64,000 nucleotides of DNA from Clostridium fallax (GCF_900129365.1 NZ_FQVM01000001.1:186001-250000); one strand, 5' to 3'. Shown: positions 15,999-25,194, counted from the first letter of the stretch. The notes: generated by a model not told the origin, from the sequence alone. A program made the numbers and translations.

Positions 15999-17729
15999 AT
16001 GGTATTAACTATTATTTCGTTTTTATTTTTTACTATCTTAGTAGCAGTAATATCTTATATTAAAACTAAGGGAACAGATACTTCTGCTAAAGGTTATTTT
16101 TTAGCAGGAAGGGGTTTATCTGCTTTTGTAATAGCCAGTTCCATGGTACTTACCAGTTTATCTACTGAACAACTAGTTGGTGTAAACGGTGCATCCTATG
16201 AATCTAACTTTTCAATAATGGCTTGGACAGTTACATCTATTGTTCCATTAATAGTTTTAGCAGTCTATTTACTTCCAAGATACTTAAAAGGTGGGTTTAC
16301 AACTGTGCCCGAATTTTTCGAAGAAAGATACGATTCGGCAACAAGAAGATTAATGTCACTTTTATTCTTAGTTGGATATGCTTTCGTTTTAATTCCAGGT
16401 TCTTTATACTCTGGAGCAGTTGCATTTACACAAATTTTTGATATTCCAAATACATTCCACATAAGTTTTAACGCGTCCTTATGGATAATCATTTGGGCCA
16501 CAGGAATCATAGGTGGCATTTATGCTATTTTTGGTGGATTAAAAGCCGTTGCCGTATCTGATACATTAATGGGTATTGGATTATTTGTTGGTGGTTCTTT
16601 AATACCTATATTTGGTTTAATAGCTTTAGGTCATGGAAACTTTATGAGTGGAGTTAATACAATAATAACTAATTATCCAGAAAAGCTAAATGCAATAGGT
16701 TCTGCCTCATCTTCTACTCCATGGCAAACAATTTTTACAGGTATTCTTATAATAAATTTCTTCTATTGGAGTACTAACCAAGCAATAGTTCAAAGATCCT
16801 TAGGAGCTAAAAATTTAGCAGAGGGTCAAAAAGGTATATTGATAGCAGGAGTTATGTTATTGCTACTTCCACTAATCCTAAACTTACCAGGTACTATTTC
16901 TTATGCAATGTTTGGAGATACTTTAAAAAAAGCAGATTTTGCCTATCCAGTTTTAGTTGCAAAGGTATTACCAAAACCTTTACTTGGATTTTTTACCGCA
17001 GCAGTTTTAGGGGCAATACTTAGTACCTTTAATGGATTTATAAATAGTGCTATAACACTTTTTTGTGTAGATATATACAAACCCAAATTTAGACCTAATG
17101 CATCTGATAAAGAAATTTTAAAGGTTGCTAAAATAACAGGAATAATTATTGCAATTACATCTATGTGTATAGCTCCATTAATTCAATATGGTTCAGAAGG
17201 AGTATTCTTACTTTTAAGAAGATTTGCCGGTTTCTTTAATATTCCAATTGTTGCCCTTGTCTGTATAGGATTTTTAAATAAAAGAGTTTCAGGAAAAGCG
17301 GCAAGAATAACTGTTTATGCCCATGTAGTTTTATATTTCTTACTGATTTGGATATTTAAAATAAATACAAACTTTGCAAATGTAATGGGGGGCTTATTTG
17401 TTTTTGATATATTATTAATGCTAATTTTAGGACTAAAACTTAAAAGGGATGTCCCTTATTCAATGAATAGTGAAAATAAATCTAATGTTAACTTATGTTA
17501 TTGGAAATACTCCGCTTTAACAAGTTCATTATTAATAGCCTCATTAATATATTTATACGGCTTATTATCTCCTATAGGGATAGCAACTAAAAATAGTAAT
17601 CCTAACTTCTTATTATACTCAATAATTTATTGGATTATATCTATAGTTATATCACTATTCTTACATAGCATTTTTATGAAAAAAGTTTTTAACAAAAACA
17701 CTATTTTAATTGAAGAAACAAATTGCTAA
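15999..17729 (+). CDS. Sodium/solute symporter (SSS family), first gene of a sulfated-sugar operon
   Basis: A 576-residue polytopic membrane protein with about 13-14 helices. SSS-family features include KGYFLAGRGLSAFVIASSMVLTSLSTEQLVG, the GGLKAVAVSDTLMG loop, YWSTNQAIVQRSLGAKNLAEGQKG and FFTAAVLGAILSTFNGFINSA. It most resembles sugar-transporting members. The frame is open from 15876, but AAAGGAGGA sits seven bases before the ATG at 15999. A sulfatase and a hexosamine-kinase-like gene follow, so its cargo is inferred to be a sulfated sugar. Regulation by GntR (sites A, B) and perhaps CcpA is proposed. Confidence 0.9.
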   Translation: MVLTIISFLFFTILVAVISYIKTKGTDTSAKGYFLAGRGLSAFVIASSMVLTSLSTEQLVGVNGASYESNFSIMAWTVTSIVPLIVLAVYLLPRYLKGGFTTVPEFFEERYDSATRRLMSLLFLVGYAFVLIPGSLYSGAVAFTQIFDIPNTFHISFNASLWIIIWATGIIGGIYAIFGGLKAVAVSDTLMGIGLFVGGSLIPIFGLIALGHGNFMSGVNTIITNYPEKLNAIGSASSSTPWQTIFTGILIINFFYWSTNQAIVQRSLGAKNLAEGQKGILIAGVMLLLLPLILNLPGTISYAMFGDTLKKADFAYPVLVAKVLPKPLLGFFTAAVLGAILSTFNGFINSAITLFCVDIYKPKFRPNASDKEILKVAKITGIIIAITSMCIAPLIQYGSEGVFLLLRRFAGFFNIPIVALVCIGFLNKRVSGKAARITVYAHVVLYFLLIWIFKINTNFANVMGGLFVFDILLMLILGLKLKRDVPYSMNSENKSNVNLCYWKYSALTSSLLIASLIYLYGLLSPIGIATKNSNPNFLLYSIIYWIISIVISLFLHSIFMKKVFNKNTILIEETNC

Positions 17730-17753
17730 AAATATAAAAAGGGGTATGAGAAT

Positions 17754-19268
17754 ATGAAAAAGAAAAATGTTCTTTTAATAACCAGTGATCAGCAACACTG
17801 GAATACAATAGGAGCCTTTAATAAAGAAATAAAAACTCCAAATCTTGATAGATTAGTTAAAGAAGGTACTACATTTTCTAGAGCTTATTGCCCTAATCCA
17901 ACTTGTACACCAACTAGATGTAGCATGATAACAGGACTTTACCCTAGTCAACATGGAGGATGGTCTTTAGGTACAAAGATGCCTGAAGATGTTTTAACTA
18001 TTGGAGATATTCTTCATGAAAACGATTATAAAGTTTCCCTTATAGGTAAAGCTCATTTTCAACATAATTTACAAAATGATAAATATTCTTCACTAGAAGC
18101 TATGCCTATTCTTCAAGACTTTGAATTTTGGAAAAACTTCAATGGTCCATTTTATGGATTTGACCATATAGAACTTACAAGAAATCACACTGTAGAATTT
18201 CTAGTAGGTCAGCATTATGTTCTTTGGATGGAAGAAAAGGGATTTAAAAATTGGAGAGATTTTTATCAGAAACCAATAGGTACTTTAGATTCTAATGAAA
18301 AAAGAGTCTGGCATATTCCAGAAGAGTATCATTATGATACATGGATTGCAGAAAGAACTAATGCCATGTTAGATGAATATAAAAAAAAGGATGAGAGTTT
18401 CTTCCTTTGGGCTAGTTTCTTTGATCCTCATCCACCATATTTTGTACCGGAACCTTGGGCCTCAATGTATGATCCAAAAGATATAAAGTTGCCTCATTTT
18501 AAAAAAGATGAACATCAAAATACTTCTCCATTATTAAAGAAAACTCAAGAAATAAATCCGGATTTTTCTGAATATTTTGAGCCAAAAGACAAAAACTGGT
18601 TACATGGTTGTCACTCTCATGTTCATACAGAAGAAGAATTAAGAAAAGATATTGCAATATACTATGGAATGATTAGTATGATGGATCATTATATAGGAAA
18701 AATTTTAGATAAATTAGATAGCCTTAGATTATACAATGACACAATGGTAATTTTCACAAGTGATCATGGTCACTTCTTTGGTCAACATGGCCTTATAGCT
18801 AAGGGTCCATTTCATTATGAAGATATGATTAAAGTACCTATGATAGTTAGAGATCCAGGCTCTGTTCCTTCAGGAAAAGTTAATAATTCTCTTCAATCAT
18901 TGGTAGACTTAACTCCAACAATATTATCAAAACTTAATATTGAAGTTCCGAGAACTATGTCTGGTAAAGATGAAAGTAAAGTTTGGGATGGCAAAAAAGA
19001 TAAGTTAAGAACTTACATTACTTGTGAAAATCAACATACAGAAAAAACCGTAAATTTAAGAACATTAGTTACTGATAGATATAAAATTACTGTTTATTAT
19101 AATAGAAATCACGGAGAAATGTACGATCTTATAAAAGACCCTAAAGAATTTAATAATCTATGGGATAATCCAGATTATGCTGAACTTAAAACAAAATTAC
19201 TTCTAGATTTTATGTCTGCTGAAATGGATAAGGTTCCACTTTGGATGCCAAGAGTAAGTTTAGCATAA
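17754..19268 (+). CDS. Cys-type sulfatase, cytosolic
   Basis: A 504-residue type I sulfatase. Metal-binding residues are at the start (LLITSDQQHW, Asp12), the formylglycine motif is Cys51-T-P-T-R55, and a second metal cluster is FTSDHGHFFGQHG in the C-terminal half. The Cys needs oxidation to formylglycine by an anaerobic radical SAM maturase (anSME), not encoded here. There is no signal peptide, so hydrolysis should occur in the cytoplasm after uptake by the preceding symporter. Phosphonate monoester hydrolase is an alternative within the superfamily. It is 24 bases downstream of the symporter gene. Confidence 0.9.
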   Translation: MKKKNVLLITSDQQHWNTIGAFNKEIKTPNLDRLVKEGTTFSRAYCPNPTCTPTRCSMITGLYPSQHGGWSLGTKMPEDVLTIGDILHENDYKVSLIGKAHFQHNLQNDKYSSLEAMPILQDFEFWKNFNGPFYGFDHIELTRNHTVEFLVGQHYVLWMEEKGFKNWRDFYQKPIGTLDSNEKRVWHIPEEYHYDTWIAERTNAMLDEYKKKDESFFLWASFFDPHPPYFVPEPWASMYDPKDIKLPHFKKDEHQNTSPLLKKTQEINPDFSEYFEPKDKNWLHGCHSHVHTEEELRKDIAIYYGMISMMDHYIGKILDKLDSLRLYNDTMVIFTSDHGHFFGQHGLIAKGPFHYEDMIKVPMIVRDPGSVPSGKVNNSLQSLVDLTPTILSKLNIEVPRTMSGKDESKVWDGKKDKLRTYITCENQHTEKTVNLRTLVTDRYKITVYYNRNHGEMYDLIKDPKEFNNLWDNPDYAELKTKLLLDFMSAEMDKVPLWMPRVSLA

Positions 19269-19321
19269 AATCTATAATTAAATATTATAAATATGTTATA
19301 AAGTATTTTTAAGGAGGCATT

Positions 19322-20293
19322 ATGTATTATTTAGGAGTTGATGGAGGAGGTACAAAAACAGCTTTCTCTTTAATAGATAATAAAGGAAATATAATAAAAA
19401 CATTAGAAAAAGGAACTTGTCACTATATGCAAATAGGTTTAGATGGATTTAAAGATGTTATCGAAAATGGAATTAATGAAATTTGTACAAGTTCTAATAT
19501 ATCTATAAAAGATATTAAACATACTTTCTTAGGAATTCCAGGTTATGGCGAAGTGGAAAAATATAATGAAATTTCTCATGGAATACTTCTTGAAATATTT
19601 AAAAATTCCAATTTTACATTAGGAAATGATGTAGTTGCTGGCTGGGCTGGAAGTTTGGCCTGTAAATCTGGAATAAATTTAGTTGCTGGAACTGGAGCTA
19701 TTGCCTTTGGTGTAAATGAAAATTTAAAAGATGCAAGAACCAGTGGTTGGGGCTGTTTCTGTGGTGATGAGGGCTCTGCTTATTGGATAGGAAAAAAAGC
19801 AATCGAACTATTTACTAAAGAATCTGATCATAGAATAGATAAAAGCATTATTTATAATATATTTAAGGAAGATTTAAATTTAAAAGAAGACTTTGATTTA
19901 TTAACTATAATACAAGAAAAATATAAATATTCCAGAACAGAAATTGCTAAATTATCTATGATTGTTTATAAAGCTGCTAAAAATGGAGATGAAAAAGCTA
20001 TAAAAATATTTGAAGATGCAGCTGAAGAGCTCTACTTAATGGTAAGGGGGATTATAAATCAATTAGAGTTTAAAAATACTACTTTAATTTCTTATAGCGG
20101 CGGTGTTTTTAAATCTGGTGATTTAATCTTAAATCCTTTAAAAGAAAAAATTAAAAATTTAAATTGTAAGTTAATAGAGCCTAAGTTATCCCCTGTTACA
20201 GGTTCTGCGCTTTACGCTTATAAACTTTCTGGAAATACTATTACTGAAGAAATAATAAATAATTTGATATCTCAAGAAAGCAAGTTAATTTAA
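19322..20293 (+). CDS. BadF/BadG-family sugar kinase, N-acetylglucosamine kinase-like
   Basis: A 323-residue ASKHA-fold kinase. The phosphate-1 loop GVDGGGTKTAFSLID is at residues 5-19, the second loop is GTGAIAFG, and SGWGCFCGDEGSAYWIG matches the GWG..GDEGS motif of GlcNAc kinases. The likely reaction is ATP-dependent phosphorylation of a hexosamine such as GlcNAc released by the sulfatase (inference). An AAGGAGG SD precedes the ATG; the 53-base gap to the sulfatase gene has no terminator. A strong terminator follows, ending the three-gene operon. Confidence 0.87.
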   Translation: MYYLGVDGGGTKTAFSLIDNKGNIIKTLEKGTCHYMQIGLDGFKDVIENGINEICTSSNISIKDIKHTFLGIPGYGEVEKYNEISHGILLEIFKNSNFTLGNDVVAGWAGSLACKSGINLVAGTGAIAFGVNENLKDARTSGWGCFCGDEGSAYWIGKKAIELFTKESDHRIDKSIIYNIFKEDLNLKEDFDLLTIIQEKYKYSRTEIAKLSMIVYKAAKNGDEKAIKIFEDAAEELYLMVRGIINQLEFKNTTLISYSGGVFKSGDLILNPLKEKIKNLNCKLIEPKLSPVTGSALYAYKLSGNTITEEIINNLISQESKLI

Positions 20294-20340
20294 ATTATAA
20301 TAGCTTTTTATGTAAACAACTTAATTTATAAAAAGTATAC

Positions 20341-20375
20341 ACAAAAGGACTTTTCAAAATAGAAAAGTCCTTTTG
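20341..20375. terminator. Bidirectional terminator
   Basis: ACAAAAGGACTTTTC-AAAAT-AGAAAAGTCCTTTTGT between the convergent kinase (plus) and DUF202 (minus) genes. The stem carries its own A and T runs and can serve both strands. Confidence 0.88.
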
Positions 20376-20405
20376 TAATCACTTAAATTCTTATATTTAT
20401 TAATT

Positions 20406-20762
20406 TTAATTGATTTTATATTTTTCTTTTATTGTTTTTATTTGCTTTAAATTTTTTCCTATCTTTATTGAAACTCTAAATCCATGAATTCCAATAACTA
20501 TTCCTAAAATTATAAGAAAAATTCCAGCACATAATAGTATTATACTAGATGAAAGTTTTATAATAGTACATCCTGCTATAACTAAACTAATAAAAGTCCT
20601 AAGATAAGATAAAAAAGTTCTTTCATTAGCTAATATAGTTCTATCTGCAGCTAAAAGATCTCTAAGAATCAAATCCTCTTTATCAAACTCATAGATTTTT
20701 TCAATCTTTTGCTTTTCTCTTTTTAAAAATTTCTCTTTGTTAATTTCTTTTTTATTTTCCAA
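20406..20762 (-). CDS. DUF202 membrane protein (YidH-like)
   Basis: A 118-residue protein. A charged N-terminal segment precedes the DUF202 signature DRTILANERTFLSYLRT (about 40-56), then two or three membrane helices. The function of the family is not known. Translation starts at TTG (20762) with GGGGGAG five bases upstream. It lies on the opposite strand between the symporter operon and the pfkB operon, so it interrupts what otherwise looks like one catabolic region. Confidence 0.88.
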   Translation of the reverse strand: MENKKEINKEKFLKREKQKIEKIYEFDKEDLILRDLLAADRTILANERTFLSYLRTFISLVIAGCTIIKLSSSIILLCAGIFLIILGIVIGIHGFRVSIKIGKNLKQIKTIKEKYKIN

Positions 20763-20867
20763 AATAACTCCCCCTAAATTCTCTTTATACTATTAAATTT
20801 TTAAAATTTATTTTTATATCTATATAAAAATAAAGAATATTATTTTATTATTTATCTTATAAATAAA

Positions 20868-20896
20868 TTGACAGTAAAAATCTATAATGATAAAAT
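20868..20896 (+). promoter_or_regulatory. Promoter of the pfkB-mutarotase operon
   Basis: A perfect TTGACA (20868-20873) is followed after 17 bases by TAAAAT (20891-20896). Operator C begins seven bases later, placing it on the start point. The leader to the TTG start is about 180 bases long. Confidence 0.75.
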
Positions 20897-20903
20897 TTAA
20901 TTA

Positions 20904-20920
20904 GTGGTACGTACAAGTTA
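20904..20920. promoter_or_regulatory. Proposed GntR operator site C
   Basis: GTGGTACGTACAAGTTA matches site A at 15 of 17 positions and overlaps the predicted transcription start of the pfkB operon, an ideal repressor position. Confidence 0.65.
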
Positions 20921-21029
20921 TTTTGCTATTTTATTTTTAAATTTATTCTTATATACATATCAGCTAATAATCAGCTTTTATATATATAAGTATTTTAAGT
21001 TTATTTTAAAACAAAACTATTTATTTTTC

Positions 21030-21046
21030 AACTGGTAATTACAACA
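21030..21046. promoter_or_regulatory. Proposed GntR operator site D
   Basis: AACTGGTAATTACAACA shares the ten-base GGTAATTACA core with site A. It lies about 40 bases before the PfkB start and could act as a second operator or roadblock. Confidence 0.55.
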
Positions 21047-21084
21047 TTATATGTTTATGTAAAATTTGAAAGTAGGTGTTTTCA

Positions 21085-22014
21085 TTGATAGGTGTAATTA
21101 CATTAAACCCTTCAGTAGACAGGCGATATTTAATTGATAATTTAAAAGAAGGTACTGCTTATAGATGTGAAGATTATTCATTTACTGCTGGTGGTAAAGG
21201 TCTTAACGTAGCTAGAGTTATAAATCAATTAGGTGAAAAAGTTAAATGCCTAGGTTTTTTAGGAGGCTTTTCAGGAAAATTTATAAAATCTAAATTAGAT
21301 TCTTTAAACATAGAAAATGATTTCTCTTTTATAAAGGAAGAAACTCGTACATGCTTAAGTTTACTATCAAAAGATGGCAATCAAACAGAAATATTAGAAA
21401 AAGGCCCTACTATTAGTTTAGATGAAATAAAAGATTTTAAAGAAAAATATATAAAACTTTTAGATCAAGTTGATGTTATAGTAGCCTCCGGTAGTTTACC
21501 TCAAGGATTAAATAAAGATTTTTATAAAGAATTAATAACATTAGCTAATAATAAACATATTAAATTTATTTTAGATACAAGTGGTTCTTCTTTAATTGAA
21601 GGCATAAAAGCTAAACCTTTTTTAATAAAACCAAATCAAGACGAACTTTCAGCTATAACAAGAAAACCTATTAATAATATAGATGAAATAATAGCTGCTA
21701 GTTCTCATTTAATAAATTTAGGTGCTAAAAATATAGCTGTATCATTAGGTAAAGATGGAATGATTTTTATTTCTGGGGAAAAAATCTATAAGGTATCTGT
21801 TCCAAAAATTCAAGCTGTAAATGCTGTAGGTTCAGGTGATAGCACTGTTGCAGGATTTAGTTTTGGTATCTCTAAAAAATATAATATTTTTGATGTATTA
21901 AGATTATCCAATGGCTGTGGAGTTTCTAATACTCTTCAAAAAGAAACAGGTTTTATATCTTTAAATGATTTAAATAATATAATCAATAGTATTACCATTA
22001 AATATATAAAATAG
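21085..22014 (+). CDS. PfkB-family phosphosugar kinase (FruK/LacC type)
   Basis: A 309-residue ribokinase-fold enzyme of the 1-phosphofructokinase/tagatose-6-phosphate kinase group. It starts IGVITLNPSVDRRY, has AGGKGLNVARV (about 36-46) and the catalytic AVGSGDS with Asp252. It would make a bisphosphorylated ketohexose ready for aldolase cleavage. The choice between fructose-1-phosphate and tagatose-6-phosphate is open; the LacX-like neighbour favours LacC. The frame opens at GTG 21076 inside the SD, but TTG at 21085 has AGGTG six bases upstream and gives the canonical N-terminus. Operators C and D lie upstream. Confidence 0.87.
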   Translation: MIGVITLNPSVDRRYLIDNLKEGTAYRCEDYSFTAGGKGLNVARVINQLGEKVKCLGFLGGFSGKFIKSKLDSLNIENDFSFIKEETRTCLSLLSKDGNQTEILEKGPTISLDEIKDFKEKYIKLLDQVDVIVASGSLPQGLNKDFYKELITLANNKHIKFILDTSGSSLIEGIKAKPFLIKPNQDELSAITRKPINNIDEIIAASSHLINLGAKNIAVSLGKDGMIFISGEKIYKVSVPKIQAVNAVGSGDSTVAGFSFGISKKYNIFDVLRLSNGCGVSNTLQKETGFISLNDLNNIINSITIKYIK

Positions 22015-22093
22015 CTATTTATAAAAGTTTATTTATTAGTCATAATAATATTATAAAACTTTAAAATAAAATGGACTTTTAAGAGGTGAAAAA

Positions 22094-22957
22094 ATGATAA
22101 CAACTATACAAAATGAGTTTTTATCTGCATCAATAAAAAGCTTTGGCGCTGAATTGTGCAGCTTAAAGCTCTTAGAAAACAATAAAGAATTTATATGGCA
22201 AGGTGATCCAAAATACTGGGCAAAGCACTCTCCTATATTATTCCCTATATTAGGAGGTACTAATAGCAATAATTTTATTTATGAAAACTTTGAATTTTCT
22301 TTAAGTAAACATGGTTTCGCTAGGGATTTAGATTTTGAAATTGTAAATAAGCAATCAGATTCTATAAAATATTTACTTAAGTATAACCCTAAGACTTTAA
22401 GATTATATCCATTTAAATTTGAATTATATATAACTTACAAATTAACAGGAAAATCCTTAAATATTTCTTATGAAGTAAAAAATATTGATAATAAAAAAAT
22501 TTATTTTTCAATAGGTGGACATCCTGCTTTTAATTGTCCAATTGACTTAGAAAATGAATTTATTGAATTTGAGAAAGCCGAAAGCTTAGAAACATTTTCA
22601 TTAGATTTAGATAAAGGATTATTAAAAAATAGTAAGGACATCATAAAAAATAATTGTAAAGAGCTTAATTTAGATTATAATTTATTTTCTCCACAAGATA
22701 CTCTAATATTTGAAAATTTAAATTCTAAGTTTTTAGTATTAGGAAATAAAAATGAAAATGAGAAAATTAAAATTTCTTTTGGTGATTTTCCTTACCTAGC
22801 ACTATGGTTTAAAAAAGCCCCTTTTATTTGTATAGAACCATGGTTTGGACTACCTGATTTTATAGATTCAAATAAAGTTTTTAAAGATAAAATAGGCTTA
22901 ACTATCTTAGATGCTAAAAATACTTTTAATTGTTCTTACGATATAGAAATTATATAA
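22094..22957 (+). CDS. Aldose 1-epimerase family protein (LacX-like)
   Basis: A 287-residue galactose-mutarotase-fold protein. The N-terminus IQNEFLSASIKSFGAELCSLKLLENN, WQGDPKYWAKHSPILFPILGG, SKHGFARD and IGGHPAFNCP match the LacX branch. The His in GFARD/HGF and GGHPAF regions are typical active-site elements. It interconverts sugar anomers before phosphorylation. In lactococcal lac operons lacX sits near lacC, the same pairing seen here with an 80-bp gap. AAGAGGTG precedes the ATG. Confidence 0.88.
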   Translation: MITTIQNEFLSASIKSFGAELCSLKLLENNKEFIWQGDPKYWAKHSPILFPILGGTNSNNFIYENFEFSLSKHGFARDLDFEIVNKQSDSIKYLLKYNPKTLRLYPFKFELYITYKLTGKSLNISYEVKNIDNKKIYFSIGGHPAFNCPIDLENEFIEFEKAESLETFSLDLDKGLLKNSKDIIKNNCKELNLDYNLFSPQDTLIFENLNSKFLVLGNKNENEKIKISFGDFPYLALWFKKAPFICIEPWFGLPDFIDSNKVFKDKIGLTILDAKNTFNCSYDIEII

Positions 22958-23028
22958 ATCCTTCCACACTTTATTTAAATTATATAAAAACTCTATAATT
23001 TATTATATTAAAATTAGAAAATAAAAAA

Positions 23029-23058
23029 GCTAGTCTAAAAAATTTTTAGACTAGCTAC
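23029..23058. terminator. Bidirectional terminator
   Basis: AGCTAGTCTAAAAA and TTTTTAGACTAGCT form a perfect stem between the convergent mutarotase and rubrerythrin genes. Confidence 0.88.
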
Positions 23059-23066
23059 TTTTCTAT

Positions 23067-23612
23067 TTATTTTTGAAAATGTCTATCTAATAATCCTTTA
23101 AATGCTTTTCCATGTCTAGCTTCATCTTTACACATTTCATGAACTGTATCATGGATTGCATCTAAGTTTAATTGTTTTGCAAGTGTTGCTAATTCTTTCT
23201 TACCCTTACAAGCACCATATTCTGCATCTACTCTCTTTTGTAGATTCATCTTAGTATCAGAATCTACAACTTCTCCTAACATTTCAGCAAATTTAGCTGC
23301 ATGCTCTGCTTCTTCAAAAGCTATTCTTTTGTAAGCTTCAGCTACTTCTGGATATCCTTCTCTATCAGCTTGTCTTGACATTGCAAGATACATTCCAACT
23401 TCTGTACATTCTCCATTAAAGTTAGCTCTTAAACCTTCTATTACTCTTTCATCAATTCCCTTGGCAACGCCTATTCTGTGTTCATCAGCCCATTGCACTT
23501 CACCTTTTTGCTCTACAAACTTATCCGCTGGAGCTCCACAGATTGGACATTTTTCTGGAGGAGTCTCTCCTTCATAAACATAACCACATACTGAACAAAC
23601 AAATTTCTTCAT
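23067..23612 (-). CDS. Reverse rubrerythrin
   Basis: A 181-residue peroxide and oxygen scavenger. The rubredoxin-like FeS4 domain is at the N-terminus (CSVCGY and CPICGAP, about residues 6-28) and the ferritin-like di-iron domain follows, with EFLANFNGE-type, EEAEHAAKFAEM and CKDEARHGKAF helices. This domain order is reversed from classical rubrerythrin and matches the heat- and oxygen-induced clostridial proteins. It protects anaerobes by reducing H2O2 and O2 with NADH-fed electrons. GGGAGG precedes the ATG. Confidence 0.94.
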   Translation of the reverse strand: MKKFVCSVCGYVYEGETPPEKCPICGAPADKFVEQKGEVQWADEHRIGVAKGIDERVIEGLRANFNGECTEVGMYLAMSRQADREGYPEVAEAYKRIAFEEAEHAAKFAEMLGEVVDSDTKMNLQKRVDAEYGACKGKKELATLAKQLNLDAIHDTVHEMCKDEARHGKAFKGLLDRHFQK

Positions 23613-23709
23613 TTTTAATACCTCCCATAAAAAAAGAATTATATATCAATTAAAAAAACTTTTATGTACTAGTTTATAAAATTTAAAGTTTTTCTAATTA
23701 ATTGCAACA

Positions 23710-24567
23710 CTAAAATCTAAACTTATTATTTAATCTCCATTGGAAATCACCATCAGTAAAACTTTGTGGGACAACAGATCTTCTTAATTCAAAGAAATTA
23801 TCTAAATTAGGACTAGTCCATCCTTGTACAGTTGTTACTGCTGTTTTAAATCCTAATTCCCTTAATGAATCTATAGAATCTTGATTATAATCTCCATAAG
23901 GATAACAAAAATGCTCTACAGGCTTTCCAGTTATCTTCTCTAGCATATCTTTAGACTCTAACATTTCATTCCTTTGTTCCTCTTTACTTAGTTTAGATAA
24001 ATGAGGATGAGTTACTGTATGAGATCCTATAAGTATTCCATAATCACTCATTTCTTTTATTTGCTCTGAGTTTAAATATGCTGGATTTTTATCTACATGT
24101 GATGTAGCAACATATATAGTAGCTGTAAAATTATACTTTTTAAGTAATGGAAATAAATTAGTATAGTTATTAGAGTATCCGTCATCAAAAGTTAACATAA
24201 CAGATTTCTTTGGAAGAGGCTTATTACTTTTAACATAATTATAATACTCCTCCATAGTTAATGTATTATATCCATGCTTTTTAAGATATAAGAATTGTTT
24301 ATCTAATTTTTTTGGTGGCATAGAACCATCATTTTTTCCATCTTCTACTGAGTGATAAAATAAGATTAAAACCTCTTTTTCACTTAATTCATTTCCAAAA
24401 TTTAATGGCATTTCAGCTTTCTTGTCATTGGTGTCTTTACTTTCATCATTTACTTTTGCTACTACTCTTTCAGTTTTATTTTTAATACGATGTGAAACTA
24501 TTTTAGTTCCTACCAAAACTACTATTAGTATACAAAATAGCAAAAATATTATAGTTTTTTTCCTCAA
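23710..24567 (-). CDS. Polysaccharide deacetylase (NodB domain), membrane-anchored
   Basis: A 285-residue protein. A basic start and hydrophobic helix (about 4-24) anchor it outside the cell, followed by a linker and a NodB domain. Motif 1 is MLTFDDGYSNNY, motif 2 is GSHTVTHPHLSKL and the later YPYGDYN is motif 3. Zinc ligands are the second Asp of FDDG and the two His of HTVTH. It probably removes acetyl groups from peptidoglycan or another cell-wall glycan. Translation starts at TTG 24567 behind GGGGG. Confidence 0.9.
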   Translation of the reverse strand: MRKKTIIFLLFCILIVVLVGTKIVSHRIKNKTERVVAKVNDESKDTNDKKAEMPLNFGNELSEKEVLILFYHSVEDGKNDGSMPPKKLDKQFLYLKKHGYNTLTMEEYYNYVKSNKPLPKKSVMLTFDDGYSNNYTNLFPLLKKYNFTATIYVATSHVDKNPAYLNSEQIKEMSDYGILIGSHTVTHPHLSKLSKEEQRNEMLESKDMLEKITGKPVEHFCYPYGDYNQDSIDSLRELGFKTAVTTVQGWTSPNLDNFFELRRSVVPQSFTDGDFQWRLNNKFRF

Positions 24568-24598
24568 AGTTTTATCCCCCTAAAGATTTATTAAATTT

Positions 24599-24961
24599 TT
24601 AAATTACATCCTTACCAAAAGGCATTAGTGATAGTTTAGCCATTTTAATGCATTGTCCTGCAAAAGGTATTCCTACTATAGTAATAGCTAATAAAAGAGC
24701 ACTAAGTAAGTTAGATAATGCCAAAGCAAATCCTCCAAATATTAACCATAAGATATTTAAAATGAAACTTACTCCATTATCATTAGTTGTTACAATTTCC
24801 TTGCCAAAAGGAGCTAACTGTAATCTTGCCATTTTAAAGCATTGTGTTCCTATAGGTATACCTATTATAGTTATACACCAAACAATACCTATAAAAAACC
24901 AACCCAAAGCATTAAAAAAGCCTCCAAATATAAACCAAAGAATATTACCTAAACAAGACAT
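24599..24961 (-). CDS. YccF family membrane protein
   Basis: A 120-residue membrane protein composed of two similar halves. Each has NILWFIFGGF / NILWLIFGGF followed by a hydrophobic helix, then GIPIGTQCFKMARLQLAPFGKEI and GIPFAGQCIKMAKLSLMPFGKDV. This internal duplication is the hallmark of YccF (DUF307). The function is unknown. AAGGAGG precedes the ATG. It lies 31 bases upstream of the deacetylase gene and is probably co-transcribed with it. Confidence 0.9.
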   Translation of the reverse strand: MSCLGNILWFIFGGFFNALGWFFIGIVWCITIIGIPIGTQCFKMARLQLAPFGKEIVTTNDNGVSFILNILWLIFGGFALALSNLLSALLLAITIVGIPFAGQCIKMAKLSLMPFGKDVI

Positions 24962-25143
24962 ATATTAACTGCCTCCTTCTATCATCTTTTTTTATAATAA
25001 CACATATAATAAACATATTTATTAAAAATTAGTAAACTTACTTTTAATTAAGTTTATTGTAATATTTTATTAAGGTAAATTTTATATATTTGATATAAAT
25101 CTCTTATAACTATATTGAAGTTTTTGTAAAAGTTATTAATCTA

Positions 25144-25172
25144 TTGCTTTTATATATGTTCTATTATATAAT
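25144..25172 (+). promoter_or_regulatory. Likely promoter of the leuS leader
   Basis: TTGCTT (25144-25149), 17 bases, then TATAAT (25167-25172), just upstream of the leucine T-box. The -35 is weak. Confidence 0.55.
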
Positions 25173-25194
25173 AAGTACTAAAATCGATAATTAA

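Noticed and set aside
17754..19268. Exported sulfatase
   Set aside because: The N-terminus MKKKNVLLITSDQQHW runs straight into the catalytic domain; the short hydrophobic stretch is the first core strand, not a signal peptide.
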